Assembly (NCBI GenBank): GCA_021604645.1 | Contig: BQJJ01000004.1 | Coordinates: forward strand, 186,001-250,000 | Direction of reading: 5' to 3' | Length of the DNA stretch: 64,000 nucleotides | Source of the DNA: Methyloligella sp. | GTDB taxonomy: Bacteria > Pseudomonadota > Alphaproteobacteria > Rhizobiales > HXMU1428-3 | Translations under genes and position numbers: made by a program | Notes under the pieces: model-generated | Seen by the model: only the letters and a program-made list of their open reading frames with translations | Told to the model about the DNA's origin: nothing | The model's database searches: none | Part shown: piece by piece, positions 27,011 to 36,871 of the stretch | Layout of the letters: every line of letters starts with the position of its first letter | Numbering within the stretch: the stretch's first letter is position 1

Positions 27011-27610
27011 ATGAGACTTACGATAATTTCCGCACTTGTTGCAACTTTAATTGGCTTTGTCGCTGTATATGCGAGTTTGACCCTTAGTGGCAATGGGGAA
27101 AAGAAAACTGATGCCACAAATCAGGAAAAATATCAAAAAATGCAGGGTGAACGGCTTAGAGCCTTCATTTTTCATAAAGAACCCAAGATAATTGAAGATT
27201 ACAAATTTCAGGATGCATTTGGTAAAACGCGGGCTTTTTCTGATTGGAAGGGCAAGGTTGTTCTTGTGAACCTTTGGGCGACATGGTGTGCGCCATGCCG
27301 GGAAGAAATGCCTTCGCTTGATAATTTAAAAAAGCATTTTTCTAATAGCCCTTTTGATGTAGTGACCATTTCAATGGACCGAGGTGGACTTGGTAAGCCT
27401 AGAAAGTTTTTCGATGAAGAGCGAATTAAATATCTGGACCTTTACATCGATAAGACAACAAAGCTGATGTTTAAAATGCGCGCTGTTGGATTGCCGGCTA
27501 CGATTTTGCTAGATGCTGAGGGACGAGAAATTGGTCGTTTAGCAGGCCCGGCTCAATGGGATAGTGATCGAGCTATTGAAATTGTGCAGAAGGCGTTGAT
27601 GAAAGATTAG
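27011..27610 (+). CDS. tlpA: TlpA-like periplasmic thiol:disulfide oxidoreductase
   Basis: 199 residues. A single N-terminal membrane anchor or signal (about 5-25) is followed by a thioredoxin-fold domain with WATWCAPCREEMPSL (C93, C96) and a cis-Pro in VGLPATILLD. TlpA proteins reduce periplasmic cysteines, for example in cytochrome c and cytochrome oxidase maturation. The start ATG has GAGGT upstream. Its divergent placement from argH is the usual alphaproteobacterial arrangement. Confidence 0.9.
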   Translation: MRLTIISALVATLIGFVAVYASLTLSGNGEKKTDATNQEKYQKMQGERLRAFIFHKEPKIIEDYKFQDAFGKTRAFSDWKGKVVLVNLWATWCAPCREEMPSLDNLKKHFSNSPFDVVTISMDRGGLGKPRKFFDEERIKYLDLYIDKTTKLMFKMRAVGLPATILLDAEGREIGRLAGPAQWDSDRAIEIVQKALMKD

Positions 27611-27745
27611 TAGGGAGATTTTTTTTAATAATTTTAGTAGGTTAGTATATTGTTTAAATGTTAAATGTTGCGTTCTTTACTGTTCATTAGCTATCTTAGT
27701 TGTATTCTGTTTCCTAGGGGTGACTGCATTTAGGGATATTGAAGA

Positions 27746-29944
27746 ATGATTAATAAACTAATGGATCTGAAACTGGCTTATAAGATACCGGGCCTTATTG
27801 TGCTTAGTGCCCTGATTATTGGGGTATCTGTTGGGGTTTTGAGCTTTTTTTCTGCAAAAAATCTGGGTGATGACTTAATCGCTAAACAGAAAATAGGCGT
27901 ATTAAAAGCTAAAAAGGCTAAATTGAATACATTTTTAAGCACTATTGAGCAGGATTTAAAGCTGACTGCTGAAAACCCTGTAACGATCAGTGCGTTTAAA
28001 GAATTTCAAACCGCTTTTCTTGAGTTTGATAACGCTAAAGAAGACTTACAAAAAACTTATATTGCAGATAATAAGCACCCAGCTGGTGAAAAAGATAAAT
28101 TAAACGCCGGATATTCTGGATCTACCTATGATACTGTTCATGGTAAATATCACTCAATGTTTCGCAAAAGACTGCAAGCATTTGGTTATTATGATATTTT
28201 TCTCTTCGATCTTGAAGGGAATGTGATTTATAGCGTTTTCAAAGAAACTGATTATGCGACGAATGTTATTTCTGGAAAATGGAAAAGCTCTGATTTAGGG
28301 ACTATTTTTAGAGCGTCTCAAAAAAGTACTGATAATAAAAAGGTACATTTTACAGATTTTAAAGCTTACGGCCCTTCAGCTAATGCTCCAGCCAGTTTTG
28401 TTTCCATTCCCTTGATGGATCGAGGTGAGAAAATTGGTGTCATTTCGTATCAATTACCAACTGAGTCTTTTAATTCAATCATTTCTAAAGATGTGGGCCT
28501 AGGCGACACAGGTGAAGTTCTTGTTGTTGGTTCTGATTATAAGCTTCGAGTTGATTCTAAATTCACTAAAGAATTTGATGTTTTTAAAACCGAAGTGAAA
28601 AATGAAGCTATTACAGCTGCTCTATCTGGTAAACAGGGATATGTAGTTGATGGGAATTATCGCAACCTTGATATTGTCTATTCATCATCTCCATTTGAAT
28701 TTAAGGGAGTGAAGTGGGCTTTGGCTGCTGTTCAATCTTCCGATGAAATTAATGCCCCAATTTATTCTATGGGATTACAAATTTTTCTTGTTGTTTCTGG
28801 TCTTATCGCGGCTTTAGCTTTTGCGGGTTATTTTGTAGGAAGGCAGACTACAAAACCTATTTCTCAATTAGTTGATGAGACAACTAAACTTGCTGAGGGT
28901 GATACGAGTGTGGCGATTGATGGTCGTACCCGCCCTGATGAGATTGGTGAATTGAGCCGAGCTATTAGCGTGTTTAAAGATAATTTGATTGCAAATAAAA
29001 AACTCGAAGAAGACGCAAGACGTAAGCAAGCTGAAGATCAGAAACGCAGCGAACATCTCGAGCATGTCATTAATGATTTCAGGCAGGTTATGGTTGATGT
29101 TGTTGATGGTGTGGTGAGTGAAGCTGATAAAATGAAAGAAAGTGCTGGAACGCTTGGCCGGGCTTCAGCTACTGCTGAAAATGAAACTGAGATGGTTCTC
29201 AACTCTTCAACGGATGCGACGCGAAATGTTCAAGATGTTGCAAGTGTTGCTGAAGAGCTTTCTTCAGCAATTCGTGAAATTGCACAACAAACAAACAAAG
29301 CGAATGAAAGTGTAAAAACTGCTGCAGGTGTTGCTGAAAAAACGGAGCAAGATGTAAAAGGTCTTTCTGAAGCAGCAGGGAAAATTGGAGAAGTTGTCTC
29401 ACTCATTAGTGAGATTGCTGAGCAGACCAACTTACTTGCACTGAATGCTACGATTGAAGCGGCGAGAGCCGGTGATGCTGGCAAAGGATTTGCCGTGGTT
29501 GCCTCTGAAGTGAAGCAATTATCTCAGCAAACAGCGAATGCTACAGAGGAAATTTCTTCTCAGATTAGTGCTATTCAACAATCGACGAATGTTACTGTTG
29601 CTTCGATCTCCGATATCTCAACTTCTGTCTCAGAAATTCAACAAGTAACATCGACGATTTCCGCAGCTGTTGAGGAACAAGATGCAGCGACGCAAGATAT
29701 AGCGTCTAGTATTTCACTTGCCTCTGATGGCAGTATCAAAGCTTCTGAGGGGGTTTCTTCAGTGGCGAACACGATTAAAGAAACGGCACAAGAAGCTGAG
29801 ACCGTTCAGAGTGTATCTGATCGTTTAGGAGAAGTAACCGAGAGGTTATCTAGCTCAGTAAATCAATTTCTTGAAAATGTTTCAGAGGATGTCGAAGGGG
29901 AAGATGCTTTGGATGAGGCTCCTTCTTTACGTACAGGCACTTAA
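27746..29944 (+). CDS. Methyl-accepting chemotaxis protein (transmembrane)
   Basis: 732 residues. TM1 is near 15-37, a periplasmic sensing region spans about 40-340, TM2 is near 343-366, then HAMP ([18 protein letters not shown] to FKDNLI) and a long cytoplasmic coiled coil. The receptor tip is conserved: [34 protein letters not shown]. The sensing region could be a dCache or helical-bundle type; the ligand is unknown. There is no C-terminal CheR-docking pentapeptide. It is monocistronic and ends at a strong terminator. Confidence 0.95.
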   Translation: MINKLMDLKLAYKIPGLIVLSALIIGVSVGVLSFFSAKNLGDDLIAKQKIGVLKAKKAKLNTFLSTIEQDLKLTAENPVTISAFKEFQTAFLEFDNAKEDLQKTYIADNKHPAGEKDKLNAGYSGSTYDTVHGKYHSMFRKRLQAFGYYDIFLFDLEGNVIYSVFKETDYATNVISGKWKSSDLGTIFRASQKSTDNKKVHFTDFKAYGPSANAPASFVSIPLMDRGEKIGVISYQLPTESFNSIISKDVGLGDTGEVLVVGSDYKLRVDSKFTKEFDVFKTEVKNEAITAALSGKQGYVVDGNYRNLDIVYSSSPFEFKGVKWALAAVQSSDEINAPIYSMGLQIFLVVSGLIAALAFAGYFVGRQTTKPISQLVDETTKLAEGDTSVAIDGRTRPDEIGELSRAISVFKDNLIANKKLEEDARRKQAEDQKRSEHLEHVINDFRQVMVDVVDGVVSEADKMKESAGTLGRASATAENETEMVLNSSTDATRNVQDVASVAEELSSAIREIAQQTNKANESVKTAAGVAEKTEQDVKGLSEAAGKIGEVVSLISEIAEQTNLLALNATIEAARAGDAGKGFAVVASEVKQLSQQTANATEEISSQISAIQQSTNVTVASISDISTSVSEIQQVTSTISAAVEEQDAATQDIASSISLASDGSIKASEGVSSVANTIKETAQEAETVQSVSDRLGEVTERLSSSVNQFLENVSEDVEGEDALDEAPSLRTGT

Positions 29945-29990
29945 AAGAATAGCCTAGATAACAACTTTACATGTAGAAGAAAAGATTATT

Positions 29991-30028
29991 AAAACCAGGT
30001 GCTTAGGAATATCTAAGCGCCTGGTTTA
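29991..30028 (+). terminator. Bidirectional terminator between the chemoreceptor and metW
   Basis: The arms AAACCAGGTGCTTAG and CTAAGCGCCTGGTTT (one mismatch) enclose a GAATAT loop, followed by an A/T-rich tail on both sides. It overlaps the metW stop codon from the other strand. Confidence 0.85.
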
Positions 30029-30667
30029 TTTATTTTTAGAGAGTAGGAAAACAGATTCCCGGCCGAGAAGATTGTGAATGAACAACGGAATGTCATCACT
30101 TAACTCTTTGCCATAGCCATTGATTGAAATGGCTTCTTCTACTTTTGTATTTATGGTTTTGCATAGGGTCGCAAAGTCTTTGACGGTGCAAAAGTGAATG
30201 TTTGGTGTGTCATACCATTGCTCTGGTAATTTGTCTGTTACGGGCATGCGGCCGAAGGCTAAAATTTGCCAACGGATTTTCCAATGCCCAAAATTTGGGA
30301 ACGAAACTATGGCGTAATCCGCGATGCGGAGAAGTTGTTCGAGGACTAGTCTTGGATTTTTGGTCGCTTGGATTGTGAGACTGAGCACGGCGTAATCAAA
30401 GCTATTATCGGGGTAATTAATCAGATCGCTATCTGCATCACCTTGAATAACACTTAGGCCTTTTGCGACTGCATGATTTACATTTTTTTGGTTGATTTCA
30501 ATGCCGCGGCCATCGACGTTTTTTTCTTCGCGCAAGAGCTCAAGTAATGCTCCATCACCGCAACCAATATCGAGCACACGGGCATTGGGGCTGATCATTG
30601 ATTTGATGATCAGGTGGTCATGTCTGATTGAGTGCGGTGTTTTTAGTCGTTCTTGATTGTTGCTCAC
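30026..30667 (-). CDS. metW: Methionine biosynthesis protein MetW
   Basis: 213 residues with a SAM-methyltransferase fold: [15 protein letters not shown] at about 32-46 and [11 protein letters not shown] downstream, both typical of MetW. MetW works with MetX in methionine synthesis, and in some bacteria the pair is needed for activity. Its ATG overlaps the metX stop by 4 bp (ATGA), showing translational coupling. Confidence 0.94.
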   Translation of the reverse strand: MSNNQERLKTPHSIRHDHLIIKSMISPNARVLDIGCGDGALLELLREEKNVDGRGIEINQKNVNHAVAKGLSVIQGDADSDLINYPDNSFDYAVLSLTIQATKNPRLVLEQLLRIADYAIVSFPNFGHWKIRWQILAFGRMPVTDKLPEQWYDTPNIHFCTVKDFATLCKTINTKVEEAISINGYGKELSDDIPLFIHNLLGRESVFLLSKNK

Positions 30668-31938
30668 GAGGATACCTTTTTTGGAGCGCTTGCGCTGAGG
30701 CCTTTTTGTTTGGCACCAGCACTAATGAAACCTCTGATAGCTGAAATCATTTCTGGTTCATCTAGCAAGAAGGCGTCATGGCCTTTTTCTGATGCAATAT
30801 CTACAAATGAAACATTGGCGGCATTTGCTGTGAGGGCGTGGACAATTTGCCGGCTAGCTCTTGACGGGAAGAGCCAATCACTGGTGAAAGAAACGACGCA
30901 AAACCGCGTTTTTGTATCTTTAAAGGCACCAGCTAGAATACCATCATGCTCAGCAAATAAATCAAAATAGTCCATTGCTCTTGTTATATAGAGATATGAA
31001 TTGGCATCAAATCTATCTACAAATCTGAAACCCTGGTGGCGCAAATAACTCTCAACCTGAAAGTCGGCATCAAATCCGAATGTGATTTTTTCTCGTTCTT
31101 GTAAGTTGCGTCCAAATTTTGAATGCAGAGCTTCATCAGAGAGATAGGTGATGTGGGCGGCCATGCGGGCAACGGCCAACCCTTTACGGGGATTGGTTTT
31201 TTCTTCTAAATAGCGTCCGCTTTTCCACTCGGGGTCAGCCATAACTGCCTGGCGGCCAACCTCATGAAACGCAATGTTTTGGCTTGAGTGACGGGCTGCA
31301 GTGGCGATTGGGATGGCTGAGAATACACGCTCGGAATATTTTGATGCCCACTGGAGCACTTGCATACCGCCCATTGAGCCGCCGATAACTGAAAAGAGTT
31401 GATCGATGCCTAGGCTATCTATGAGGTGGACTTGTGCGTTGACCATATCTCCGATGGTAATTACTGGGAAGTCAAGGCCGTAAACATTGCCTGTTTTTGG
31501 GTTTATAGAAGCTGGACCAGTGGAGCCCATACAACCGCCGATGACGTTTGTGCAAAGGACGAAATATTTATCTGTATCAATTGGTTTGCCAGGGCCGACT
31601 AGAATTTCCCACCAGCCTTCTTTGCCTGTGACAGGGTGCTTGCTAGCGGCGTACTGATCCCCGGTTAATGCATGACAGACTAAAATGGCATTGGTTTTGT
31701 CTGCGTTTAAGGTGCCGTAGCTTTCATAGGCGATGGTGAAGGGCGAAAGAGTTGCGCCTGATTCTAATTTTAGCTCTGTATTCTCAAAGGTTTTGGTTTC
31801 TGATTTGGTGATGGCATGACGATATATTGCCTCGTCAGAGGATTTATTCCTCTTCAAATCAGCGCTTGTGTCTTTGTTTAAGACCTCTTCTTCAGATTGA
31901 CCAATGAGTTGATCTCTGTTTTTAGGATGGCTTGTCAT
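30664..31938 (-). CDS. metX: Homoserine O-acetyltransferase (MetX)
   Basis: 424 residues of alpha/beta hydrolase fold. The nucleophile is S188 in [12 protein letters not shown], the Asp is in FTSDWLFPS, and the His is in KGHDAFLL, making up the triad. [12 protein letters not shown] and HALTGDQY are typical of MetX. It activates homoserine for methionine synthesis; some MetX homologues use succinyl-CoA, so acyl specificity is not certain. There are about 40 extra N-terminal polar residues compared with most family members; the first ATG is kept because no stronger internal start is evident. Confidence 0.93.
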   Translation of the reverse strand: MTSHPKNRDQLIGQSEEEVLNKDTSADLKRNKSSDEAIYRHAITKSETKTFENTELKLESGATLSPFTIAYESYGTLNADKTNAILVCHALTGDQYAASKHPVTGKEGWWEILVGPGKPIDTDKYFVLCTNVIGGCMGSTGPASINPKTGNVYGLDFPVITIGDMVNAQVHLIDSLGIDQLFSVIGGSMGGMQVLQWASKYSERVFSAIPIATAARHSSQNIAFHEVGRQAVMADPEWKSGRYLEEKTNPRKGLAVARMAAHITYLSDEALHSKFGRNLQEREKITFGFDADFQVESYLRHQGFRFVDRFDANSYLYITRAMDYFDLFAEHDGILAGAFKDTKTRFCVVSFTSDWLFPSRASRQIVHALTANAANVSFVDIASEKGHDAFLLDEPEMISAIRGFISAGAKQKGLSASAPKKVSS

Positions 31939-32066
31939 ACAGTCTTTCGAAGTTAGGGTCTAAAAATACTCAATAAATTTAAAGTTAGCTCTCTTATTTA
32001 CGATATTTTTCTATGAAGATCATTAATTTTATGGAGCTTTGATTTGGCATTTAAAAAAAAATTAGT

Positions 32067-32096
32067 GCAGGTTAGGTGAAATTCGCTTAAACCTGC
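32067..32096 (+). promoter_or_regulatory. Inverted repeat between metX and hisC
   Basis: GCAGGTT/AACCTGC (7 bp) around a 16-base spacer, 34 bp upstream of the hisC start on the plus strand. It has no T-run, so it is not a terminator; it could be a leader hairpin or an operator. I could not match it to a known riboswitch. Confidence 0.35.
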
Positions 32097-32129
32097 TGAT
32101 AAATCTTAAAATACACGGAAAAAACTAAA

Positions 32130-33230
32130 ATGAGCTCGGACTTTACGCCAAGAAAGACCATTCTTGATATTTCGCCTTATGTGCCAGGAAAATCAAGTGC
32201 TGGGGCCAACAAAAAAATCATTAAACTTTCTTCGAATGAAACCCCTCTTGGGCCGAGTTCAAAGGCTGTTGAGAGCTATGCGCATGGGGCTGAAAAGTTG
32301 TTTCGATACCCAGATGGGTCTGCAACCGAGCTTCGGGCAGCGATTGCCAAACAATATGGTTTGGATGCTGCGCGGATAATATGCGGCGCTGGGTCAGATG
32401 AATTGCTTAACCTTATAGCACAAGCCTATTTGCAAGATGGTGATGAAGCGATTTACACGGAACATGGGTTTCTGGTTTACAAGATTGCGATTATGGCGGC
32501 AGGGGCGACGCCTGTTGTTGCCAAAGAAGTTGATTTAACAGCGAATGTTGATGAGATTTTAAAGGTGGTGACGCCGAAGACGAAACTGGTGTTTATAGCT
32601 AATCCGAATAATCCAACTGGTACGTACTTGCCTCATGATGAGATTAAGCGTCTGCGGGCTGAGCTGCCGAATTCAGTTGGATTGGTGCTTGATGGGGCAT
32701 ATGCTGAATATGTGCGCCGCAATGATTATGAAGCTGGACTTGAATTGGTGGCGACAACAGAAAACACCATCATGACACGGACGTTTTCGAAAATTTATGG
32801 ACTGGCTGCGCTTCGTATTGGCTGGGCGTTTGGGCCGGCTTCGATTATTGATGTTCTTAATCGTATTCGTGGGCCGTTTAATCTCTCAACACCGGCATTA
32901 GCAGCTGGTGCTGCGGCGATGGAAGATGTTGCTCATATAGAGCGGTCGATTGATCATAATGATCAATGGGTTTCTTGGTTGAGTGGGCAACTAACAGATC
33001 TTGGGCTTAAAGTTACACCTTCTGTTGCTAATTTTATTCTGGTTAGTTTTGATGAAACGGGCGCTAAAACAGCGGCGAATGCTGACGCGTATTTGATCAA
33101 TGATGGGATTATTGTGCGCCGGATGGAGAGTTATGGCTTGCCGAATAGTTTGCGGATCACCATTGGTACACAAGCTGAAAATGAGGCCGTGGTCAAAAGC
33201 TTAGCTCAATTTGTGAAACAGGCGGGTTAG
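32130..33230 (+). CDS. hisC: Histidinol-phosphate aminotransferase
   Basis: 366 residues, class-II-like PLP aminotransferase of fold type I. It transaminates imidazole-acetol phosphate in histidine synthesis, and many homologues also act on aromatic amino acids. [11 protein letters not shown] at 33-43, NPNNPTG at 158-164, and the Schiff-base K221 in [15 protein letters not shown] are visible. Its pairing with tyrC, 4 bp downstream, suggests a double role in histidine and tyrosine/phenylalanine supply. Confidence 0.93.
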   Translation: MSSDFTPRKTILDISPYVPGKSSAGANKKIIKLSSNETPLGPSSKAVESYAHGAEKLFRYPDGSATELRAAIAKQYGLDAARIICGAGSDELLNLIAQAYLQDGDEAIYTEHGFLVYKIAIMAAGATPVVAKEVDLTANVDEILKVVTPKTKLVFIANPNNPTGTYLPHDEIKRLRAELPNSVGLVLDGAYAEYVRRNDYEAGLELVATTENTIMTRTFSKIYGLAALRIGWAFGPASIIDVLNRIRGPFNLSTPALAAGAAAMEDVAHIERSIDHNDQWVSWLSGQLTDLGLKVTPSVANFILVSFDETGAKTAANADAYLINDGIIVRRMESYGLPNSLRITIGTQAENEAVVKSLAQFVKQAG

Positions 33231-33233
33231 CTT

Positions 33234-34133
33234 ATGAAGGATTTTGATACAGTTTTCGATAAAGTTGCGATCATTGGACTTGGGCTTATTGGTTCCTCTC
33301 TTACCAGGGCGATTAGCGATAAGAAGTTAGCAAACCAAGTTTTGGGATTTGATGGTTCTGAGGTTGTTCGTGCTGAGGCACGGGGCATTGAGGGGTTTGG
33401 TGCTGATGTGACTGAGACGCTTGAAGAAGCTGTCTCGAATGCTGACTTAATTATCATGGCTGTGCCTGTGGGGGCTGTTGGTTCTTTGGCTCAAGAGCTT
33501 TGTCCTCACCTCAAGGATGGAGCGATTTTATCTGATGTAGGATCAGTTAAAAAAAGCATAATCGACACTGTCGTTCCTCACCTTCCTGAGACTTGTCATT
33601 TTGTGCCAGGCCATCCCGTGGCTGGCACAGAATATTCTGGCCCGAAAGCCGGGTTCTCGACTTTGTTTGAAGGGCGCTGGTGTATTTTAACGCCGATTGA
33701 AAATACGCCTCGACTTGAGGTTGAGAAAGTCTCGAACCTTTGGGCCGGGCTTGGCTCTGATGTGGAAGAAATGGACGCAGAGCATCATGATATTGTTCTT
33801 GCTATCACCAGTCACATTCCTCATCTCATTGCTTATAATATTGTGGGAACTGCAGCTGATCTTGAAGAGGTAACGTCTAGCGAAGTGATAAAATATTCTG
33901 CTGGTGGTTTCAGAGATTTTACACGGATTGCAGCTTCTGATCCGGTGATGTGGCGTGATGTTTTCATGAACAATAAAGAAGCCGTTTTAGAGATGCTTGG
34001 TCGTTTTACTGAAGATTTAACTCAACTTCAGCGGCATATTCGGCGCGGCGACGGGCAGGCTTTGGAAGATTTATTCACCAGGACGCGAGAAATTCGCCGC
34101 TCGATTATTGAAGCTGGACAGGCGACTGAATGA
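33234..34133 (+). CDS. tyrC: Prephenate/arogenate dehydrogenase (cyclohexadienyl dehydrogenase)
   Basis: 299 residues. Oxidative decarboxylation of prephenate or arogenate toward tyrosine. The NAD-binding motif is IIGLGLIGSS (about 13-22). GHPVAGTEYSGP holds the substrate-binding His, and HHDIVLAITSHIPHLIAY is conserved in the TyrA domain. No chorismate mutase domain is present. Translation is probably coupled to hisC. Confidence 0.92.
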   Translation: MKDFDTVFDKVAIIGLGLIGSSLTRAISDKKLANQVLGFDGSEVVRAEARGIEGFGADVTETLEEAVSNADLIIMAVPVGAVGSLAQELCPHLKDGAILSDVGSVKKSIIDTVVPHLPETCHFVPGHPVAGTEYSGPKAGFSTLFEGRWCILTPIENTPRLEVEKVSNLWAGLGSDVEEMDAEHHDIVLAITSHIPHLIAYNIVGTAADLEEVTSSEVIKYSAGGFRDFTRIAASDPVMWRDVFMNNKEAVLEMLGRFTEDLTQLQRHIRRGDGQALEDLFTRTREIRRSIIEAGQATE

Positions 34134-34138
34134 TCGCG

Positions 34139-34348
34139 CTAAGCTTTTTTCAGGAATTGGGTTTTTAGGACGATGGTGGATTTGCCTTGACGGCATTCGA
34201 CTTCGCCTTCTTTAGAGGTGAAGCGGATGTTTTTCATCACTGTGCCGCGCTTAAGGTTTAGGGATGTGCCTTTTACTTTCAAGTCTTTGATGAGGGTTAC
34301 GTTGTCACCTTCGGTGAGTTCATTGCCGTTACTATCTGTCACGTCCAT
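34139..34348 (-). CDS. PhnA/YjdM C-terminal-domain protein
   Basis: 69 residues, matching the C-terminal domain of PhnA (YjdM): DSNGNELTEGDNVTLIKDLKVKG, then GTVMKNIRF and ending VLKTQFLKKA. The N-terminal zinc ribbon of full PhnA is absent, as in many alphaproteobacterial short versions annotated as alkylphosphonate utilisation protein; that name is historical and the function is not established. It is convergent with tyrC, 5 bp apart. Confidence 0.9.
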   Translation of the reverse strand: MDVTDSNGNELTEGDNVTLIKDLKVKGTSLNLKRGTVMKNIRFTSKEGEVECRQGKSTIVLKTQFLKKA

Positions 34349-34419
34349 CAGGTGATCTTTTCTCGATTGTCTGAGTTGATTTATTTTTTGCTTGGCTATC
34401 TAGTTGGAACTGGTGTCCT

Positions 34420-35319
34420 CTATCTTGTAGGAACAGGCGTTCCATCGCGATAATCATAGAACCCACGGCCGGCTTTTTGGCCTGTCCAACCGGCTTCAAC
34501 ATATTTAACCAATAGTGGGCAAGGACGATATTTTGGATCTGCTAAACCTTCATAGAGTTTTTGCATGATGCCTAGGCAATTATCTAGCCCGATAAAATCA
34601 GCTAGTTCCAAAGGGCCCATTGGATGATGCGCACCATAACACATGGCAGTGTCGATGGCTTCAACTGTGCCAACGCCTTCATAGAGTGTGTAAATCGCTT
34701 CGTTGATCATCGGGATCATAATGCGGTGAACAATAAAGGCTGGAAAATCTTCTGAAACGGCTGTGTATTTCTCAAGTGATTTCACAAAGGCTTTGCAGGT
34801 TTGATAGGTTTCTTCTTCTGTTGCGATGCCTCTGATGAGCTCGACTAATTCCATAACCGGTACAGGGTTCATGAAGTGCATGCCAATGAATTTTGCTGGA
34901 CGGTCAGTTTTGGCAGCGAGGCGGGTGATTGAGATGGTGGAAGTGTTTGAGCAGAGGATTGCTTCAGGTTTTAAAACGGGGCAGAGGTCTTTGTAAATTT
35001 CTTGTTTTAGGTCTTCATCTTCTGTGATGGCTTCGACGACAAGATCTGCTTCTGAAAGTTGGTTGATGTCTGAGGTAATTGTGATGAGGTCTAGTGCGGC
35101 TTGTTGTTGGTCTTGGGTCATGGTGTCTTTAGAGACTTGCCGAGCTATGTTGCCATTAATGGTGGCGAGGGCGGCTTCTGTCTTTTCTTTCGAGACGTCG
35201 ACAAGGATGACCTTATAGCCTGCTAATGAGGCGACTTGAGCTATGCCTGAGCCCATATGTCCTGCGCCAATAATACCGATTTGTTTAATCATTTCCACTG
35301 GCTGTGTCGTTTCCGCCAT
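34420..35319 (-). CDS. hbdA: 3-hydroxybutyryl-CoA dehydrogenase
   Basis: 299 residues. Dinucleotide motif IGIIGAGHMGSGIAQVA at about 14-30. SNTSTISITRLA, the catalytic His region KFIGMHFMNPVPVMELVEL, and HHPMGPLELADFIGLD identify the 3-hydroxyacyl-CoA dehydrogenase family. It oxidises (S)-3-hydroxybutyryl-CoA to acetoacetyl-CoA. The order etfB-etfA-hbd is common in Rhizobiales, linking it to acyl-CoA oxidation. Here it is set off from etfA by 620 bp full of repeats. Confidence 0.94.
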   Translation of the reverse strand: MAETTQPVEMIKQIGIIGAGHMGSGIAQVASLAGYKVILVDVSKEKTEAALATINGNIARQVSKDTMTQDQQQAALDLITITSDINQLSEADLVVEAITEDEDLKQEIYKDLCPVLKPEAILCSNTSTISITRLAAKTDRPAKFIGMHFMNPVPVMELVELIRGIATEEETYQTCKAFVKSLEKYTAVSEDFPAFIVHRIMIPMINEAIYTLYEGVGTVEAIDTAMCYGAHHPMGPLELADFIGLDNCLGIMQKLYEGLADPKYRPCPLLVKYVEAGWTGQKAGRGFYDYRDGTPVPTR

Positions 35320-35336
35320 GTCGTCCTCATTCTTGA

Positions 35337-35550
35337 TCGCGCTTCAAATGCCCATATAACATCCGCGCTAGTTAGTTGCGCTTTAGATTGCCCGCAAGCA
35401 ACCGCGATTTTTAGTGCCCTTTAGGTTGCCTTTTTTGTGTTTCAGATACCCACAAAGCATCCGCAGGTGCACCCGCGCTGTTTAATCGCCCCTTCAGGTT
35501 GCCGATCAGCAAAGATGCACAGCATCAGCTATAACAACCGGAGTTTTAAT
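35337..35550 (+). repeat. Tandem array of family B hairpins, partly degraded
   Basis: At least four units upstream of the hbd start: GCGC..ATG/CAT..GCGC (35338-35370), GCGC with TTGC/GCAA (35378-35407), a 5' half only (35410-35436: TTTAGTGCCC, then TTAGGTTGCC and a T-run), and a unit GATAC..GCATC (35438-35465) followed by CGCCCCTTCAGGTTGC (about 35487), whose 3' partner ACAACCGG is delayed to 35542 by an interposed AGATGCACAGCATC sequence. 35551-35690 is AT-rich with nothing recognisable. Confidence 0.65.
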
Positions 35551-35691
35551 ACTGTTTTAAAATTTAGGTATGTTTCAGCAATAAATGGCTGAATATGAAC
35601 TTTAATATAGCAATAAGCGAAAATAAAACCATTAGTTTTTTACATTAAAACACAGGATGTAAAAGCTTTTGGTTACATAGTTTTCTCTCAC

Positions 35692-35815
35692 AGATTTTTT
35701 GCTGTGCTTCAGATGCCCACTATGCATCGGCACTTTTAGTGGCGCTTCAGTTTGCCTACAAGCAACCACGCTGGCGTCATGTCCTAACGTAGAAGTGGTG
35801 CTGCTCCTTCTGAGT
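35692..35815 (+). repeat. Family A structured repeat, copy A6 (two family B units as modules)
   Basis: Framed by TTCTCTCACAGATT at the 5' end and GCTCCTTCTGAG at the 3' end. The inner hairpins are family B units: GTGC/GCAC with GATGC/GCATC (35704-35732), and GCGC..TTGC/GCAA..CGC (35741-35771). The ATGTCC linker follows at about 35779. Confidence 0.65.
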
Positions 35816-35867
35816 GTTTAGGCATCGAGTTCGTTAGAAATTGCAGATTTTGGGAAAGTTTTTTTGC

Positions 35868-35890
35868 CAGAGGGAAAAGTTTTCCCTCTG
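35868..35890. terminator. Hairpin downstream of etfA (terminator-like)
   Basis: A perfect inverted repeat CAGAGGGAAAA/TTTTCCCTCTG centred on one G, 48 bp past the etfA stop. The T-run lies on the plus-strand 5' side, so for the minus-strand etfA transcript there is no clear U-tract; it may only protect the 3' end. Confidence 0.45.
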
Positions 35891-35938
35891 ACTTGATTTG
35901 GCTGACTTGTTTCAAATTTTTCTATAAAGAGGTTAGGC

Positions 35939-36871
35939 TTATTTAGAAAGTTCAGCTTCTAGCTCTGGTAGAGCTTCAAAAAGATCTGCTACAAGGCCGT
36001 AATCAGCGACTTGGAAAATAGGAGCTTCTTCATCTTTATTGATGGCGACGATGACTTTACTGTCTTTCATGCCAGCTAGATGCTGAATGGCGCCTGAGAT
36101 GCCAACTGCGATATAAAGCTCTGGAGCTACAACTTTACCTGTCTGACCTACCTGATAGTCGTTTGGCACAAAGCCACTATCAACAGCGGCTCTAGAGGCA
36201 CCAACGGCAGCACCGAGTTTATCTGCGATTTTTTCAATTAGGGCAAAATTTTCACCAGACCCCATGCCGCGACCACCAGAGATGATGATATTGGCTGATG
36301 TTAGTTCTGGGCGATCTGATTTAGAAAGTTCAGCTGATACGAATTCAGAAATCCCAACTGGCGCTGGTGCGCTGATGGCTTCAACTGAGGCTGAGCCGCC
36401 TTCGCTTGCTGCTTCAAAAGCTGTTGTACGAACAGTGATGATTTTTTTAGGATCACTTGTTTCAACGGTTTGAAGGGCGTTACCTGCATAAATTGGGCGC
36501 TCAAAGGTGTTTGGTGATTTCACAGCAATGATGTCTGAGAGTTGGCCAACATCTAGTTTTGCAGCAACGCGCGGCATGAAGTTTTTGCCTGTTGTGGTTG
36601 CGGCAACAAGAGCTGCGTCATAATCTGCCATTAATGGCACAATGAGTTCAGCCATTTCTTCAGCTAGTTGAGATTGAAGTTGAGGAGCATCAGCTACGAG
36701 AACTTTTCTCACGCCTGTTAATTTTGCGGCCTGTTCGGCTACAGCATTACAATTTTCACCGGCTACCAAAATGTCTGTGTCGCCGCCAATTGCGATGGCT
36801 GCTGTGAGCGCTTTGGCAGTCGCTGGGTTTAGATTACTGTTATCGTGATCAGCAATGAGTAGGTTTGTCAT
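35939..36871 (-). CDS. etfA: Electron transfer flavoprotein subunit alpha
   Basis: 310 residues. With EtfB it accepts electrons from acyl-CoA dehydrogenases and passes them to ETF-quinone oxidoreductase. The FAD-binding C-terminal domain is clear: GGRGMGSGENF, GASRAAVDSGFVPNDYQVGQTGK, YIAVGISGAIQHLAGMK and VAINKDEEAPIFQVADYGLVADL. Its ATG lies immediately after the etfB stop. Confidence 0.97.
   Translation of the reverse strand: MTNLLIADHDNSNLNPATAKALTAAIAIGGDTDILVAGENCNAVAEQAAKLTGVRKVLVADAPQLQSQLAEEMAELIVPLMADYDAALVAATTTGKNFMPRVAAKLDVGQLSDIIAVKSPNTFERPIYAGNALQTVETSDPKKIITVRTTAFEAASEGGSASVEAISAPAPVGISEFVSAELSKSDRPELTSANIIISGGRGMGSGENFALIEKIADKLGAAVGASRAAVDSGFVPNDYQVGQTGKVVAPELYIAVGISGAIQHLAGMKDSKVIVAINKDEEAPIFQVADYGLVADLFEALPELEAELSK

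Noticed and set aside
31939-32129. SAM-II riboswitch upstream of metX
   Set aside because: Such elements occur before metX/metA in relatives, but the conserved core (TTTAACC, GATAAA, GCTAAAAAGGG in order) could not be matched on the metX strand; only an isolated inverted repeat is present.
35868-35890. Clear Rho-independent terminator for etfA
   Set aside because: The stem is perfect but the T-run is on the wrong side for the etfA strand, so it is listed only as terminator-like.
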